Part shown: positions 13,561 to 24,695 of the stretch, one piece after another
Position numbering within the stretch: the stretch's first letter is position 1
How the letters are laid out: every line of letters begins with the position of its first letter
Assembly (NCBI GenBank): GCA_946811695.1
Contig: OX328123.1
Location: forward strand, 117,017,746-117,081,745
Direction: 5' to 3'
Source: Gonocerus acuteangulatus
Lineage: Eukaryota; Arthropoda; Insecta; Hemiptera; Coreidae
Length of the DNA stretch: 64,000 nt
Translations under genes and position numbers: made by a program
The notes under the pieces: model-generated
Database searches by the model: none
The model's input: only the letters and a program-made list of their open reading frames with translations
What the model was told of the DNA's origin: nothing

Positions 13561-13997
13561 GTCTGTTTTTATTCCTTGTTATTTTTTAATTGCTTATAGT
13601 TGGATAATGTATTTTACAATAAAACAGATTAGGCAAAATAAGAAAACAATTCATTGTTAGAAATATAGCTTGCCAAGAGAAAAAGATTCGTTGGCGTCTT
13701 TTGAATATTTTCAATTGCCTTTATGCTGTTGTTTTTTTTATTTTATTTTTTAATTAATTTTTTCTGTAGAATTATTAGTACAGTAAAAGAACACAGGAAT
13801 ATGTGAAAAGTTTTTATATTTTCCAATTCATTGAAACGTATTCATTTCATACAAGTATCGGTAGAAGAGGTTTCTAGGGTCTTGCGGACCCGACCCCAGG
13901 CATAGCCATAAAACCCTTTGAACAAAGGCCGAGGAAAATATTATCTGTTTCTATTCTATGCTTTTCAAATGAGAATAGGGATATGAACAGGAACCGG

Positions 13998-14134
13998 GGC
14001 CTCCCGTGGTCTAATGGCTAGCGCGTTCGATTCATAAGCGGGAGATGGTGGGTTCAATTCCCAACCTCCCACGGCTCGCTGGTAAAATTTCTCGCTAAAC
14101 CCTGGATGTCGGCGCTAATGACCTAGATGTAGAA
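13998..14134 (+). mobile_element. SINE-B with tRNA-like head
   Basis: The head GGGGCCTCCCGTGGTCTAAT has A-box-like TGGTCTAATGGCTAGCG and B-box-like GGTGGGTTCAATTCCCAACC, about 75 bp in all. It is followed by CTCGCTAAACCCTGGATGTC and GGCGCTAATGACCTAGATGT. The last part matches the 3' hairpin copies at 35362 and the very short copies at 30572, 33140 and 36905. It looks more like a SINE than a tRNA gene because the body continues past the head and recurs elsewhere. Confidence 0.75.
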
Positions 14135-14377
14135 CCGCGCTAAGATGACGCAGTTCCTGTGAGTCGGACTTTTATCTTAGAAGGTCTATAACAGTTGATA
14201 CTTTGAAAAATCATCTTGTTGTTGCTTGTAACAAGGGAAGTAATTCCCTTAAGAGTGAGTACACTAATTCGGAGTCGGAGAGTAGAAGAAAGAAGAAAGG
14301 GGAAGAAGGTCAGTTAGACTGTCTGAAGTGTTATGTGTCAGTGTAACTTGTGTTTGTTGGGTTGTTCTTATCGTGTT

Positions 14378-16348
14378 CTAAAATGTGTTATGTTCTAGTA
14401 CGTCTACTAGTCGTCGTGTGAACTCAGTTGGTCCTTGCCAGCGTCCTGGTCGTCCAGGTGGTGTGATGTCATTAAAAAGTAGATTGTCATGGTACTTAAG
14501 TCCGTCAAAGAATTTGATGTGACGTCGTTTTATGAATTCTGAAACTGTGGGTATTTCTAAGAGTGTGTGTAAGTCTGGGGCTTTGAGTTTATTGTGTGAG
14601 GTGCTCCGTGTGATTGTTTTGAATATTCGGTTCTGAAAAGATTGTAGTGTTCTGAGTATGGTGGGGTTCAGAAACCGAAAGAGTGGCGTGCTGTATAGAA
14701 GTGCCGGTCGTAAGACTCCTTTGTACATGAGTAGCTTCAGTCTGAGTGAGAGGTTGGATGAGTTGAGTAAGTGGCCAAGAGAGCGGGCTTTCGTCCTGAC
14801 AAGCTTTAGCTTCTTGGTAAAGTGTGTGTGAAAACTGAGGTGTGTTCCTAAGTGTATCCCCAAGTAATTTATGTGTCTTTTTAACTTGTTTCTTTTGTTT
14901 CTAACCGTGAAATACTTGGGGCGTGCTAGTGTTGAATTGCCATGAAAGGCGAAGAGTAGTGCGTCTGTCTTGGTTGGGTTAACTGTGATGTGTATTCGTC
15001 GCAGTTCGTCTACTACGTCTGCGCAAACCTCTTCAGCATGTTTTAATGCCTTTGAATGTGACATGGATGTGCTGTATATCGCGATATCGTCGGCATATGC
15101 GGCTATTTTTGTGCTTGGGTACTGTTCATTGACGATTACTGATGTGTAGATGGAAAAGAGTGTGGGTGCGAGTACTGACCCCTGTGGTACACCGCAGGGG
15201 ATTGGGTGTGTGCTGGAGAGGCTTGCACCTACCCTAACCGTCATAGTACGTCCGTATAGGAAAGAGTGTATTGTGTTATAGAGTATTGTTCTGGACATCC
15301 GTACGTTCTGAGTTGCTGCATAAGTATATTATGTGAAACTGAGTCAAAAGCTTTCGTACAGTCAATCGATATGAGTGCTGTAGTCCGGTTCATGAGCATG
15401 TTGTTTGTGATGTGTGATTGGAGCCTTACTAGCTGGTGTTCTGAACTGTGTGCAGGGCGGAAACCGAACTGCTCAGCAGGGATAATATCCTCCTCTGCGC
15501 AAAAGTCTTTAAGATATCTCAGTATAATCTTTTCATATACTTTTGATAAATGAGGCAGTAGACTTATGGATCTGTAGTGTTCAGGTGTATCGCCCTTTTT
15601 GGTTGGGTTTGAGTAGTGGTGTGATTATAGCGTGTCTCCAGTGTTCGGGGAAGTGTCTGAGGCGGAGGCATGTGTTATAGATGTGTACAAGATAGTGCAG
15701 TCCTTTTCTCGGTAACTGTTTAAGTAATATGTACTGAAGTCTGTCATGTCCTGGGGATTTATTCCCTCGTGTCTGTCTGAGTATGGCTGTCAGTTGTTTT
15801 GGTGAGACGTACATGTAATTTTCTTGTAGTGTAAGTCTGTATTCAGGTGTACGGTCTTTGTTGCGAGTTTGAGCGCCTTGTGTGTAGTAAGTAGCGAGTA
15901 TGTCCGCCTGGTCTTTTTCGTCTAGTAGCGTATCTTGTCGGTGTATTTTTACTGTGTTAGTCTTTTGCGTGCGTGTTCGTATGAGCCTCCAGAATTGCCT
16001 AAAATCACCATGTGTCTGCCTGAGTTTCTCATGCCACATGGACGTCTTCCATTGTGACATGAGTGTGCGTATTTGTGTAGTGAGTGCGTTTAGTGCAGTT
16101 TTATAATGCCTATCTCGTGTTCTGTACCAGATGTTTTTGATATTGTTTCTTTGCTTGATGAGTGTGAGAATGTGTTGTGGTGGTTTCCTAAGATTTGGAG
16201 GTGCTGGCGCGAACTTGGGAATGCTCGAGTCGGCCGCGAAGGTGATTGTGTCTGTGAACTGTTTAATGGCCTCATCGAGAATTTGTGTGTCGTGTATGGG
16301 TGTGATAGGGGGGGGGGTTCGTGTATGAGGTGTTTGTATTTGTGCCAT
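14378..16348 (-). pseudogene. LINE reverse transcriptase, one frameshift
   Basis: RT half of ORF2, minus strand. The first segment (16348-15581) has a Lys/Arg-rich linker, RGNKSPGHDRLQYILLK and PEHWRHAIITPLLKPNQKG. A frameshift near 15585 breaks it. The domain resumes in another frame (RSISLLPHLSKVYEK; AEQFGFRPAHSSEHQLV; ALISIDCTKAFDSVSH, motif A). It then runs as the 306-codon segment 15298-14378 with CGVPQGSVLAP (motif B), IAAYADDIAIYS (motif C) near 15,090 and the thumb INYLGIHLGTHLSF. Apart from the frameshift, the RT core looks complete, so this copy is fairly young. Confidence 0.85.
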
Positions 16349-16672
16349 TCTGCCTTACTGTAGTGGTAGTTTGTGGCTGTGGGTGTGGGTATGTGCCCGT
16401 GTAATTCGTATAAGACCGGCCTGTGGTCTGATGTAATAAAATCGAGTGCAGTGCACGCGGTTATTAACGTGTGGTTGTCGCGTAACTAACAAGTCTATCG
16501 TTGAAGTCATGCTGGGATCTGCGAAATGTCTGAATGTGTGTGTGCCTGGGTGTATGACTGTCAGGGGGTATTTAGTTAGCTTAGTCCCTGCGGGGTTGTT
16601 TTTCGTATTATGTCAGGCAGTGTGTCTAGCATTCAGGTCACCTATGAGTATGTGTCGTCTGTCTGTCGAAGT

Positions 16673-17044
16673 TTATGAAAGGAGAAGTCCCAGTCGTGAA
16701 AGTCGTCCTCTCGGTCTCCGATAGTATGCGGTCAGTTTGTACGTCTTGTTCAGTTTAACTATAATCGTCAGAACAAAATTGTATTCGTCTGGGTCTATGA
16801 TTGGGTCTATCCGTTGGTAGCGTGTACCGTGTCTAAGGCCGATGGCGACTCCACAGGCTAGTGTATTGTCCATGTCGTGCCGGAGAAGTGTATAGCCTTG
16901 GAAGTGTGCGTAGCTACCTCTGGTCAGTCGTGTGTCGGTTAGTATGAATACAGTGGGCTGTATTTGTCGAAGAAGTAAGTCCACGTCTTGAAGTTTTGGA
17001 GTTAGTCCGTTCGTATTTAAATTAAGTATAGTGTGTCTGGTCAT
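16673..17044 (-). pseudogene. LINE AP-endonuclease domain, N-terminal part
   Basis: Exonuclease-endonuclease-phosphatase fold start: ILNLNTNGLTPKLQDVDLLL (Asn of motif I), then PTVFILTDTRLT, where a Glu is usual and a Thr-Asp is seen, and an AYYRRP motif. The frame shifts after about 123 codons. Endonuclease sequence continues to about 16,400, including TSDHRPVLYEL (the SDH catalytic motif) near 16,420. It would nick target DNA to prime reverse transcription. It is broken here. Confidence 0.75.
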
Positions 17045-17364
17045 TTTTTATCAGTTTTGTCATAAGTTCAACTAGTGTACGTATCATTGACATCATGTCG
17101 GTCATGGTGTTAGTCATTCGTTCGACCCATGCGGGTGTACTGTCACTTGTGTGTTGTGGTGGTGTGTTATGTGTTGGTAATTGGTAAGTGGGTGGTGTTG
17201 GTGGAGTGGGCAGCAGAGCTGGTCGGGGGTTTAGTTGTGGGGGTGTGTTTCTGGGTGGAAGTGCTTGTGGGGGTGGTGGTGGGGGTAATTGTGATGTGTG
17301 TCCTGTGAATGCGTTCGATTAGCTGATGCCAGGGTCGACTGTGCGATATGTGCGTGTTGGTATG

Positions 17365-17740
17365 TTAGCCGGGGGGGCCTACTATAGTCTGGCGGGCTGT
17401 TCGGCTCTCAAGGAGTTCGAGCCGGGCTGGGCATTGCCTGTATGAGGCGGGGTGCTCCTCCTGACAGTTAGGGCATTTCAGTGTGTTATTTGCTCGATCG
17501 CAGTCTTTCGACGCATGTGATTTGCCGCAACGGACACAACGTTCGCGCAAGTTACATTGTTTCTGGTGTGGCCGAAGCGCTGGCACCGAAAACACTGGGA
17601 GATGCTGTTTTCTCCCCTATAGGGTTTGATATAGACTATTATTTGATCGATCGATTTGATCGATATTTCGATATATTTCGATGGATTCATCTCCATCTTC
17701 TTCAGCCAGGTACTTGTTTCTTCCTCGGTGGTAGCCATCG
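17365..17740 (-). pseudogene. LINE ORF1 (gag-like) zinc-knuckle region
   Basis: Minus-strand, two overlapping frames with a frameshift between them. Visible motifs are SQCFRCQRFGHTRNN, ERCVRCGKSHASKDC and LKCPNCQEEHPASYRQCP, three CCHC-type knuckles. The set is typical of Jockey-clade ORF1 proteins that bind the element RNA. Upstream of the knuckles is TEEETSTWLKKMEMNPSKY, which recurs on the opposite strand at 18015-18080. Confidence 0.8.
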
Positions 17741-18130
17741 AAATATTCCGGGAAGAAGTGAGGAGGAGTACCACCGCTGGAGAAGAATGCCGTTCCATCT
17801 AAAAATACTATCCCAGCGACGAAAAATAACATCAAGCATATAAAACCTTACGGCGAGGAAAATAGAAGAAGGAGAGAAAAAAAACGCAATACCATCAGCG
17901 CTGCCAACGGACAGATCCCAACTACACCAGGGAGCTTCAACACCATTCGTCCGCCGATACTGAGGCTAGAGGGGAGAAAAGGCGCCCAGATCGAGAAAAA
18001 TGTCATTCCCTTGGCTACCACCGAGGAAGAAACTAGTACCTGGCTGAAGAAGATGGAGATGAATCCATCGAAATATTCCGTGAAGAAGTGAGGAGGAGTA
18101 CCACCGCTGGAGAAAATTGCCTTTCCATCT
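17737..18130 (+). repeat. Inverted 5' segment of the LINE
   Basis: Reads in the opposite direction to the LINE body. The stretch 18015-18083 is the reverse complement of 17672-17737, and both encode TEEETSTWLKKMEMNPSKY. A segment starting AAATATTCCGNGAAGAAGTG also occurs twice in direct orientation (17742-17805 and 18066-18130). This layout fits 5' inversion during target-primed reverse transcription (twin priming) plus a short duplication. Confidence 0.7.
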
Positions 18131-18512
18131 AAATATATATATATATATAAATCACGTGTTTGACTGTTTGTCCGATTGTTCCTTATACAAATCCACACAT
18201 TTTGACCAAACTTGGAATACTGGTAGGTCTTGATCCGGGAAGTCTCTTAGGCTAAGTCAAATACGTCTACCAGCTATCTGTCTGTATGTTTGTTCCTTAT
18301 ACATATCCAAACATTTCGACCTATTTTGATCAGACTTGGTACACATGTAGGTCTTGATTCGGGGAGAGCCATAGGCTATGTTAAAGTCGATGTTAATATG
18401 ACTCACAGTTTGGAGGTCACGGGTTCGAAACAATGAACGGGGTTCCTAATTTATTTTTGATTTTATGGAAGCAGAAAGTAGGCGTAGCATGGTACGCCGG
18501 GTAACAGCTAGT
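18131..18512 (+). mobile_element. Helentron-like non-autonomous segment
   Basis: Begins with a TATATATATAAATCAC stretch and runs through ACAAATCCACACATTTTGAC, CTTGGTACACATGTAGG and GGTCACGGGTTCGAAAC to ACGCCGGGTAACAGCTAGT. The head and terminal CTAGT resemble insect Helentron/HINE elements. It occurs at the same place in the sister hAT copy (45005-45493), so it was in the hAT element before that family spread. Confidence 0.5.
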
Positions 18513-18760
18513 TGGTAATAAAGAAATGAATGAATGTATGTATGAATAGGGTTTAAGGACGAAGAACGTCAAAGGTTACCATCGTCCTGAGAATGAGTAT
18601 TTAAAATACTTTTTTTCATCATTAATGAGTAAGGTTCCTCTTTGCCTTCACTCCTAATAAATGCCTATTTCAATTACAGTACTGCCTATTTTCAGTATTT
18701 TAAGTGCCTTTTTGCCTGCCTATTTCACCCAAAAATAAATGCCTAACTTCCGGGCTCTAC

Positions 18761-18765
<5 letters not shown>

Positions 18766-18808
<43 letters not shown>
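18766..18808. repeat. (TA)n microsatellite
   Basis: TA repeats directly beside the right end of the hAT element. Confidence 0.9.
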
Positions 18809-18814
<6 letters not shown>

Positions 18815-18834
18815 CTCGTATGTATATATTATTA

Positions 18835-19548
18835 ATCACGTACACGCCTTGTAGGATCAAGCGAAGTACAATTACTAAATGTTGTGAGGCATTTCAAAGA
18901 GCAATCAATCAATTTATCTATGATAAAAGACTTTTGTCAGGCTCTGAATGGACTAACGCCCTAAAATTGAATGTTAATTACGCTCCTTTGCGTGGCGTCC
19001 CCGGTTTAGCGGGAGCAGCTTATATTGGACCAATGTGTCGCAAATTCCGCAGAGAGCCTGAAACTCCATCCCATGTGCTGGGTAGTTGTCCAAACAGTAT
19101 GCTCCTGGTTATTTGGCTGAACCACAATGTGAAGCACAGGCTCATTGATCTTCTTGAAGAAATTGGCTACAACTGCTATCGATTCTGCCAGTGATTCTAG
19201 GTATGCAGATATAGTCGCCTTTCCACAGTACAGCAATTTGGCCTACGTTCTCGACCAAACGGTCCGATATGAAACGAACGATCCCGAGCAAGCAGAGTCA
19301 ATTGACATGGGAACAAAAGGGATCTATCCAAACTGCATTGAATATCTCCAAGACAAGTTCGTAGAAAATATGGATCCAGAAAATTCGTAGTCAAGGCTCT
19401 GTGGTTCGGCGCAAGAGGTACAATTCCGAAAATGACCTGCACTATCTTACAAGAATTTGGAATCTTGCCGGAACACTTACCTGTTATAGCTGAGTCAATA
19501 ATTATTCACTCGTTAGGCATAATGAGCCAACATATTTATGGTCACTAA
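18835..19548 (+). pseudogene. R2-like LINE, C-terminal endonuclease part
   Basis: 3' coding end of a non-LTR element carrying a restriction-like endonuclease. Visible in order: FQRAINQFIYDKRLLSGSEW, a connector with ETPSHVLGSCPNS (degenerate CCHC), VKHRLIDLLEEIGYNCY, then SRYADIVAF and AYVLDQTVRYETND (endonuclease core; a Gln replaces the usual Pro after LD), IYPNCIEYLQDKF, and ALWFGARGTIPKM near the C terminus. Two frameshifts, near 19,180 and 19,370, and stop codons break it. The RT domain is missing upstream, as expected for a 5'-truncated LINE copy. Confidence 0.8.
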
Positions 19549-19854
19549 AGGACATCACTCCTGCCGATTAATCACTACTGGCTATTTTTTTTTTTTTTTT
19601 TTTATATGCAACAAATGTCGTTCCTTAGACTACGCTGCCTCTTGTGTTTTTGTTGTTTTGTTGGTTTTTTATTAGAAGAACTATTTTTATTTTTTGGCAT
19701 GTCAAATGCCCACGAACTTTTGGAAACAGAACAAGATCATGAAATAAATGAATGCCTCGAGGAAAGATCAGCATGCTGTCCCCAGCAACCCAATAAAGTT
19801 GGGCAGCCCACTTTATCATTTCATTAAATAAAGGTTTCTTCTTCTTCGACTACA
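19549..19854. other. LINE-derived AT-rich spacer
   Basis: A run of about 17 T at 19588-19604 and an AATAAA-like motif near 19,825. It probably joins remains of two LINEs; no gene was supported. Confidence 0.4.
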
Positions 19855-20250
19855 ATGGGTACCTGGACATTGTATTATATATGGGAACGAAAAAGCCGCC
19901 AGGCTGGCCACGAAGGATCAGCCAACCACCTCTCTCCGACGCTTAGGCCAACATTTGTCATGTAGTCAAATTTGGATTTTTGGAAGAATGCTGCAGTTGT
20001 AAAACGATGGGAGTCGATCATATCAATACCAATCCCCAACGGTACATTTCGGATGGCTACAGGCCTCGTTTAACAGCAGGTTAATTTTAAAGGTATAGCA
20101 GATTTCATGTCTCGTCCACTATGCCCATGGATGGATGGGACTGTAGATCACCTCGTCAGACACTAGAGATGACACCCCAAAAGTGAGGGCAGGGGTTTAC
20201 TGGATGGCATGGAACGGCTGAACAGCCAAAGAGTGGCGTTGGCTGAAAAA
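19855..20250 (+). pseudogene. LINE RNase H fragment
   Basis: The frame starting near 19,857 reads WVPGHCIIYGNEKAARLATK. This matches the C-terminal RNase H motif WVPGHxxIxGNExADxLA, with Ala in place of the catalytic-side Asp. Further on, a CPWMDGTVDHLVRH-like segment recalls the terminal zinc-binding motif of these elements. Frames are broken. Such RNase H domains sit after the RT in Jockey/I-type LINEs. Confidence 0.65.
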
Positions 20251-21010
20251 TAAGAATAACAATTACACGGATAAATAATAATACGTTCCTAATAACGGCC
20301 AAAAAGAATTTTCATTTCGTTTACTGTTCTGTCAGACTGTTTCCGAGGATGAAAAGTTCATTGAAAAAATGAATGACAGTGAGAAACACGCATCGCTACG
20401 TTTTAAAAATGGGGGAGATTTAGAAACGTTTAGTTGACTAGCAGCTAAAAATTCGTTTTCTCCATTTTTTCAGCTTTTAATTATTAATTTTTTTATTCCC
20501 ATTTTACAGTAAAATGAGTATTATACAAAAAAAAATATGTAAATTAAAAGACTTAGGTGCAGTAGTGTTTCCCTAAAGCGAAAGTTGAGAAATGTACTGT
20601 TATAGTCATTTCCGTTTAGGATTCTGTGCCAAAAACCTTACTTCTCTTTGAGATTTTATATTAACTTTTTACATGTGTTTACGTCTTTCGCGTAAAATTA
20701 AAACGAAACATTAACTGATTCTATTCTAACCTTAGCGAATTACGGTAAAATTGAATTGCCCACGCGTGGACAATTGCGAATATCATTACCGATCACGGAT
20801 CTTAAATGGCAAGGTTATAGAACAGCCATTGAGTTTTGTAATTTATAATATTATCTTCATCGTGAGAATAAGAACTTGAAGATCAAAAGGAAGGAACTTA
20901 CAAAAGAGAAATTGCACCAACATTCAGGAATTGTACTCATTAAGCGAAGCAGACATGCAGGCTGATAAAAACACAATAGTGTGTAATTTATCTTTACTTT
21001 TATTCATATA
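20251..21010. other. Unassigned DNA
   Basis: AT-rich; nothing supported. Confidence 0.4.
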
Positions 21011-21371
21011 GGGGGCGAGGTTAGCTCAGTGGTAGAGCACTCGACTAATGAACTGGAGGACCAGGTTCAAAACCCGAGCGCGCACTAAAGATTTTTTCTT
21101 CTAGTGCTGTCGTTCGAGGGTTGGATTTGGGGTCCCAGATCGTCCCTAGGCTCACCCAGCCTTTAATTAATTTAATTAATAATGGGTACCTTGGGTGCTA
21201 ATGACTCTAGCAGTCGTAGCGGCCAAGGGGAAAATCAGGCGGCCGGAGCATAGTGTTGACCACACTATCTCCCTAGTGTGCCGTATGGTCAAGAATCAGA
21301 TACCTCTACAGTATCTGCCCCTCTGGGCCCTTGTGGCCTGTTACGGGAGTGATTTTTTTTTTTTTTTTTTT
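21011..21371 (+). mobile_element. SINE-A, full-length
   Basis: Best SINE-A copy. It has a tRNA-like head GGGGGCGAGGTTAGCTCAGT, an A box (TTAGCTCAGTGGTAGAGC) and a B box (GGTTCAAAACC). The body includes GGTCCCAGATCGTCCCTAGG and GGGTACCTTGGGTGCTAATG. The 3' part carries the hairpin GATACCTCTACAGTATC and ends in CTGTTACGGGAGTGA plus about 19 T. The 5' and 3' ends of the head (GGGGGCG / GCGCGCAC) cannot pair as a tRNA acceptor stem. The T-rich rather than A-rich tail is unusual for a SINE. Confidence 0.88.
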
Positions 21372-21494
21372 ATTCATATAAATCCTTTCCTTAATATATA
21401 TTCTTGCCATGAAACTTTACCACTGCAAAGGCTTCAATTCGACTGTTACCCGTGACTGTTTACATGAAGAGTGTTCGACCGTACTCTCCAAAGT

Positions 21495-21605
21495 GACGCT
21501 CCTGGCGCGCGGTCCAGGAGTGTCGCTCTTTTTGTCTACCGCAGTCCAACCTCACGTTCCTGATGCGCTGCTCCAAACCGATGCACCAGGAGCGTCGGTT
21601 TGGAG
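21495..21605. repeat. Two adjacent GC-rich hairpins
   Basis: First stem GACGCTCCTGG / CCAGGAGTGTC (21495-21524). Second stem CTCCAAACCGA / TCGGTTTGGAG (21571-21605). The second loop repeats the first stem's theme (CCAGGAGCG). GC content is well above the flanks. Probably part of an unrecognised foldback-type MITE. Confidence 0.55.
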
Positions 21606-24098
21606 CGTACGTGTAAACGGGGCTAGTGCCTCACATTCGTAAAATGCTCTAAAGATTTCTTCTCCACAAGTGACCATCATTAACAAGGGAGTCATCATTC
21701 AGTCCCGTTATGAACAGGTGCTTCCTTAGTGGTTCATGAACTGTGAGTAGTCCCACTATCCTTATTAGGTCGGCCCTTGTCTGATGGAGGAAATAATTTG
21801 CCTCCTCCTTTGACGAGCTGACAAGTAGCATTGAATGACGACGAGTACTGTGGCGGGAGCTCGTAGCACTCTGCGATAATTACTGGGCGAAGTCAAGTCT
21901 GAACTTTGCGGTTGCTGTAACTGCAGAGACTGAATTGGGATTTTAAGCCGGAGCAGATACTTTGCACCCCCAGTTTACTTTATTGCATGTCGTTTCCACG
22001 GTTCTGTGAACACTTATGATTTAAATAATGAAGTTATATTATTTTAATGGTTGGTGGATTTTGGAGATAAATATTGGCTAATTCTTCGGATTTACTTAGT
22101 TTGTTTTATGCTGCCCTCAACACGGAGGGTTACATACTGGATGTTGAATTATAAGAAAAATTAACAGTTTCAATTGTATCCTGATATATCGCACTAGTAT
22201 TTCTGCGAAAAAGTGAAGTGAAACAACTCAGCTTAAAATGAGTCACTAATTCCTATGTAGGGGGAATAGCATTAAGACATACAGGTAGATGGTTTTCATG
22301 GTTGATAAAGAGATTTTTACCATGTCTTTCATAGCACACACTGAAAAACACAGATTATTGAGTTGCGTCTCTTCAGAAATACTAGTGAGATATGTAGAAA
22401 TGGTTTATCAGGCTTAAAAACCTCTTTCTATCTCCAGCGTTTTCCTTTCGCCTGAACGATATTACTTGTTGAGAAACGCTGTAAACAATAGGCAAGAAAA
22501 AATGGATCTGAAAAGCCGCTGAGAAGTCAAGGAAAATGCATAGAAGAAAGGATTAGCCCTGGACTTACAAGCGGTTTTTTTGGCCGTACATATAACCCGT
22601 GACGAAGAAACCTTCAACAGATCAAGTATATTCTATAAACTTGCTATTAAAATATGCTACTTAATCTTGTTGCCCCTAACCATTACAAATGCTAGTCCCA
22701 CATGCTGTCCAACATATAACAGCTACAGTTTTGTTAAAAATGTTGCTTGTCACTATATTGCCCAGACTGCTTCAATTGCTTTTAGCAGTACAATGGATTT
22801 GTCAGTAAATCAGGTCGTAAAATGAGAAACTTTTTTTTGTTTTGTTTTTGCTGTAAATGAACTTTTTGTGGAATTAAAATAAACTGAGTGAGTAATTTCC
22901 ACTAATCTAAGTATACTGTACATAGTGGTGTCTAACAGCTCAGTTTTCTACTAGCTGTTATTGGCGTTGGTGTTTAAGTGTTTTCCAGAATATTAATTAC
23001 AACTATTCGAAGCTTTGTAAATTACATTAGGAATAAACCGTTATTGAAAAGCGCTAAAATGAAGCAGTTCCGTTCGATTAGGACTCTTCAAGAACTTCAA
23101 TAACATTTATTTTTAATTTTCGATACTACCCCAATTGTAAAGTAAAAAAAAACTGCTGTCTGCAGCAAAAAGCCCGGCCATTATTAAAATAGAATGTTCT
23201 TCGAATTTTGCTTTCAATTTAGAATGAAGTTGTTAGAGACTTTCGCAAAAAGAAATAAGCGTTCTCTTGACAGCTCGTTATGCAACAGAATTTGTCCGGC
23301 TCAAGATCACAACTAACATCATTCAAATTAATATTTCCTAAGGTTTTAATTCATAAATTATTTTAGAAATACTCGCATTTAAGGACATTTGTTAAATAAA
23401 TAAAAATGTCTTCGAGGTTTTCTTCCTAACTTGTAGAAAATAAAATTGTTAAAAAAAAAAAGGAAAAAAATGTTTATACTCTAAATCAGGTATGGGCAAC
23501 CTTTGACATGTTGTGGGCCAAACTTGTTGAAATAGGTTGGGGGCCGTGTAGATGGTTCAAAATAAAATAACAACGGATCTCAATGTATTGATCAATATTT
23601 TTAGCGATAGATATCAGTATTGTAATGCAATTTACTAAAATAACAAAATGAAAGAAAAAAATAGGTACAACGCTATAATCAAATCGTGAAATATTAATAG
23701 TGACACGAAATGAATGAGACGCTCGGCTGGCTCGCTCACTTGATTCCACAGGAGCAAGCGACAAATCCCATCTCACTTGATCTTACTTATTTGGAGTGAG
23801 TGTAATTAGAGTTATATTTTTTCTTTTTAATTGGGGTTTTCAAAGTTTCTCAAGGGCCGGTTTTTTTTTCCAAAAGTGTTCCAAGAAAAACAACTTATAC
23901 TATTAGACTACTAATAATCAGGCTTCATGTATTCATGTGTAATTTTAGACAATTATTAGGCTAAGATAGAAATGATTTAAACCAAAAAAAATCCTAAGTA
24001 GCGGATACTATAATAAATATCCTTAGTCGAATCATATGTCCTACAGACAAATTTACATGTGGTCAATTTACTTCCTAATATATATATATAATATGATT

Positions 24099-24100
<2 letters not shown>
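21606..24100. other. Unassigned AT-rich DNA with hAT-like scraps
   Basis: No gene supported. CAGGTATGGGCAACC followed by GTTGTGGGCCAAAC at 23488 resembles a hAT-type terminus. A second such end in reverse (CTCAAGGGCCGG) occurs near 23850. They do not form a matched pair. Confidence 0.4.

Positions 24101-24161
<61 letters not shown>
24101..24161. repeat. (TA)n microsatellite
   Basis: About 60 bp of TA repeats. Confidence 0.95.
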
Positions 24162-24167
<6 letters not shown>

Positions 24168-24480
24168 CAATTTTTCAATCTGTGAATAAAGATCTATTAT
24201 TTATGTTAAAATGAACTTATACAGAGCACCTTTATATTGGCCTAAAGAGAACACTAAGCCAGGCTGAGCACTTCCTTGAGGAAAGAGGCTTACAGCAATA
24301 CGAAGAGATCGGACTACAATACAAGGGCTTATTTTTCCCCTCACTATAACAACCACTTACTTCAATAATTTTCCATTTGTTAAAGATTTTTGTTTTCTAA
24401 AATTAACATTGAAATATTATTAATGACTTTTCTTTAGATTAAATTACCCACAAGTACAAATGATTCTCTCAGTCATCAGT

Positions 24481-24565
24481 TTTGTTATAATCACCATAAT
24501 AATTCTCATTCCTTTCCCCTTATTTGTTATAATCACCATAATAATTCTCATTCCTTTCCCCTTAT
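24481..24565. repeat. 42-bp tandem duplication
   Basis: TTTGTTATAATCACCATAAT occurs at 24481 and again at 24523; both copies continue identically through CCTTTCCCCTTAT. Confidence 0.9.
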
Positions 24566-24695
24566 TTTCGCAAAATGTTTTATCAACCCAAAGTAATGTA
24601 TATAATCAAATATTTCCCTAAGAAATCTTCAACTCTAAAACAATTCCCACCTTTCTTATTTGATCTAAAAATAAACAGAGACTCTTTAAAAAAAA

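Larger units (their letters stand above)
12604..14170. mobile_element. TIR element with CGCGGTT ends, nested in hAT
   Basis: The ends form about 40-bp inverted repeats: AGTCCGACTCGCAGGAACTG...TTAGCGCGGTT at 12604 and AACCGCGCTAAGATGACGCA...GAGTCGGACT ending at 14170. The same terminus occurs at 24696, 33304, 33866-33904, 34343 and 40955. Inside are a family T segment and a SINE-B. No transposase is seen. Confidence 0.7.
14280..18130 (-). mobile_element. LINE (Jockey-like) with inverted 5' end
   Basis: A non-LTR element on the minus strand inserted into the hAT unit. Order in its own direction: gag-like zinc knuckles (17.7-17.4 kb), endonuclease (17.0-16.7 kb), then RT (16.3-14.4 kb). Its 5' end (17737-18130) is flipped to the plus strand. 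Comparison with the short hAT copy at 44427 places the insertion between about 14275 and 18131. GC content and GT-richness of the plus strand differ sharply from the surroundings. Confidence 0.85.
12401..18759 (+). mobile_element. hAT-type element, expanded by nested insertions
   Basis: Terminal inverted repeats TAGAGCCCGGAAGTTAGGCA (12401) and TGCCTAACTTCCGGGCTCTA (ending 18759) bound a 6.36-kb unit. The flanking 8 bp are CATAAAAT and CATAATAT, a hAT-like 8-bp target duplication with one mismatch. Subterminal sequence is rich in GCCTATTTT motifs at both ends. The short sister copy at 44427-45677 has the same ends and a matching interior, which shows that the extra DNA here came from insertions: a TIR element (12604-14170) and a LINE (14280-18130). 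No hAT transposase remains, so this is a non-autonomous element. Confidence 0.85.

Noticed and set aside
13998..14075. True tRNA gene
   Set aside because: The same head with variations is linked to a SINE-B body and recurs truncated at 10187.
15266..15553. Plus-strand open frame opposite the LINE
   Set aside because: It is the antisense of the RT domain, whose motifs read on the minus strand.
21011..21085. True tRNA gene
   Set aside because: A and B boxes are present but the acceptor ends do not pair and the sequence continues as a dispersed SINE body.
23488..23870. Complete hAT MITE
   Set aside because: Two hAT-like ends are present but they do not match each other and no target duplication was found.
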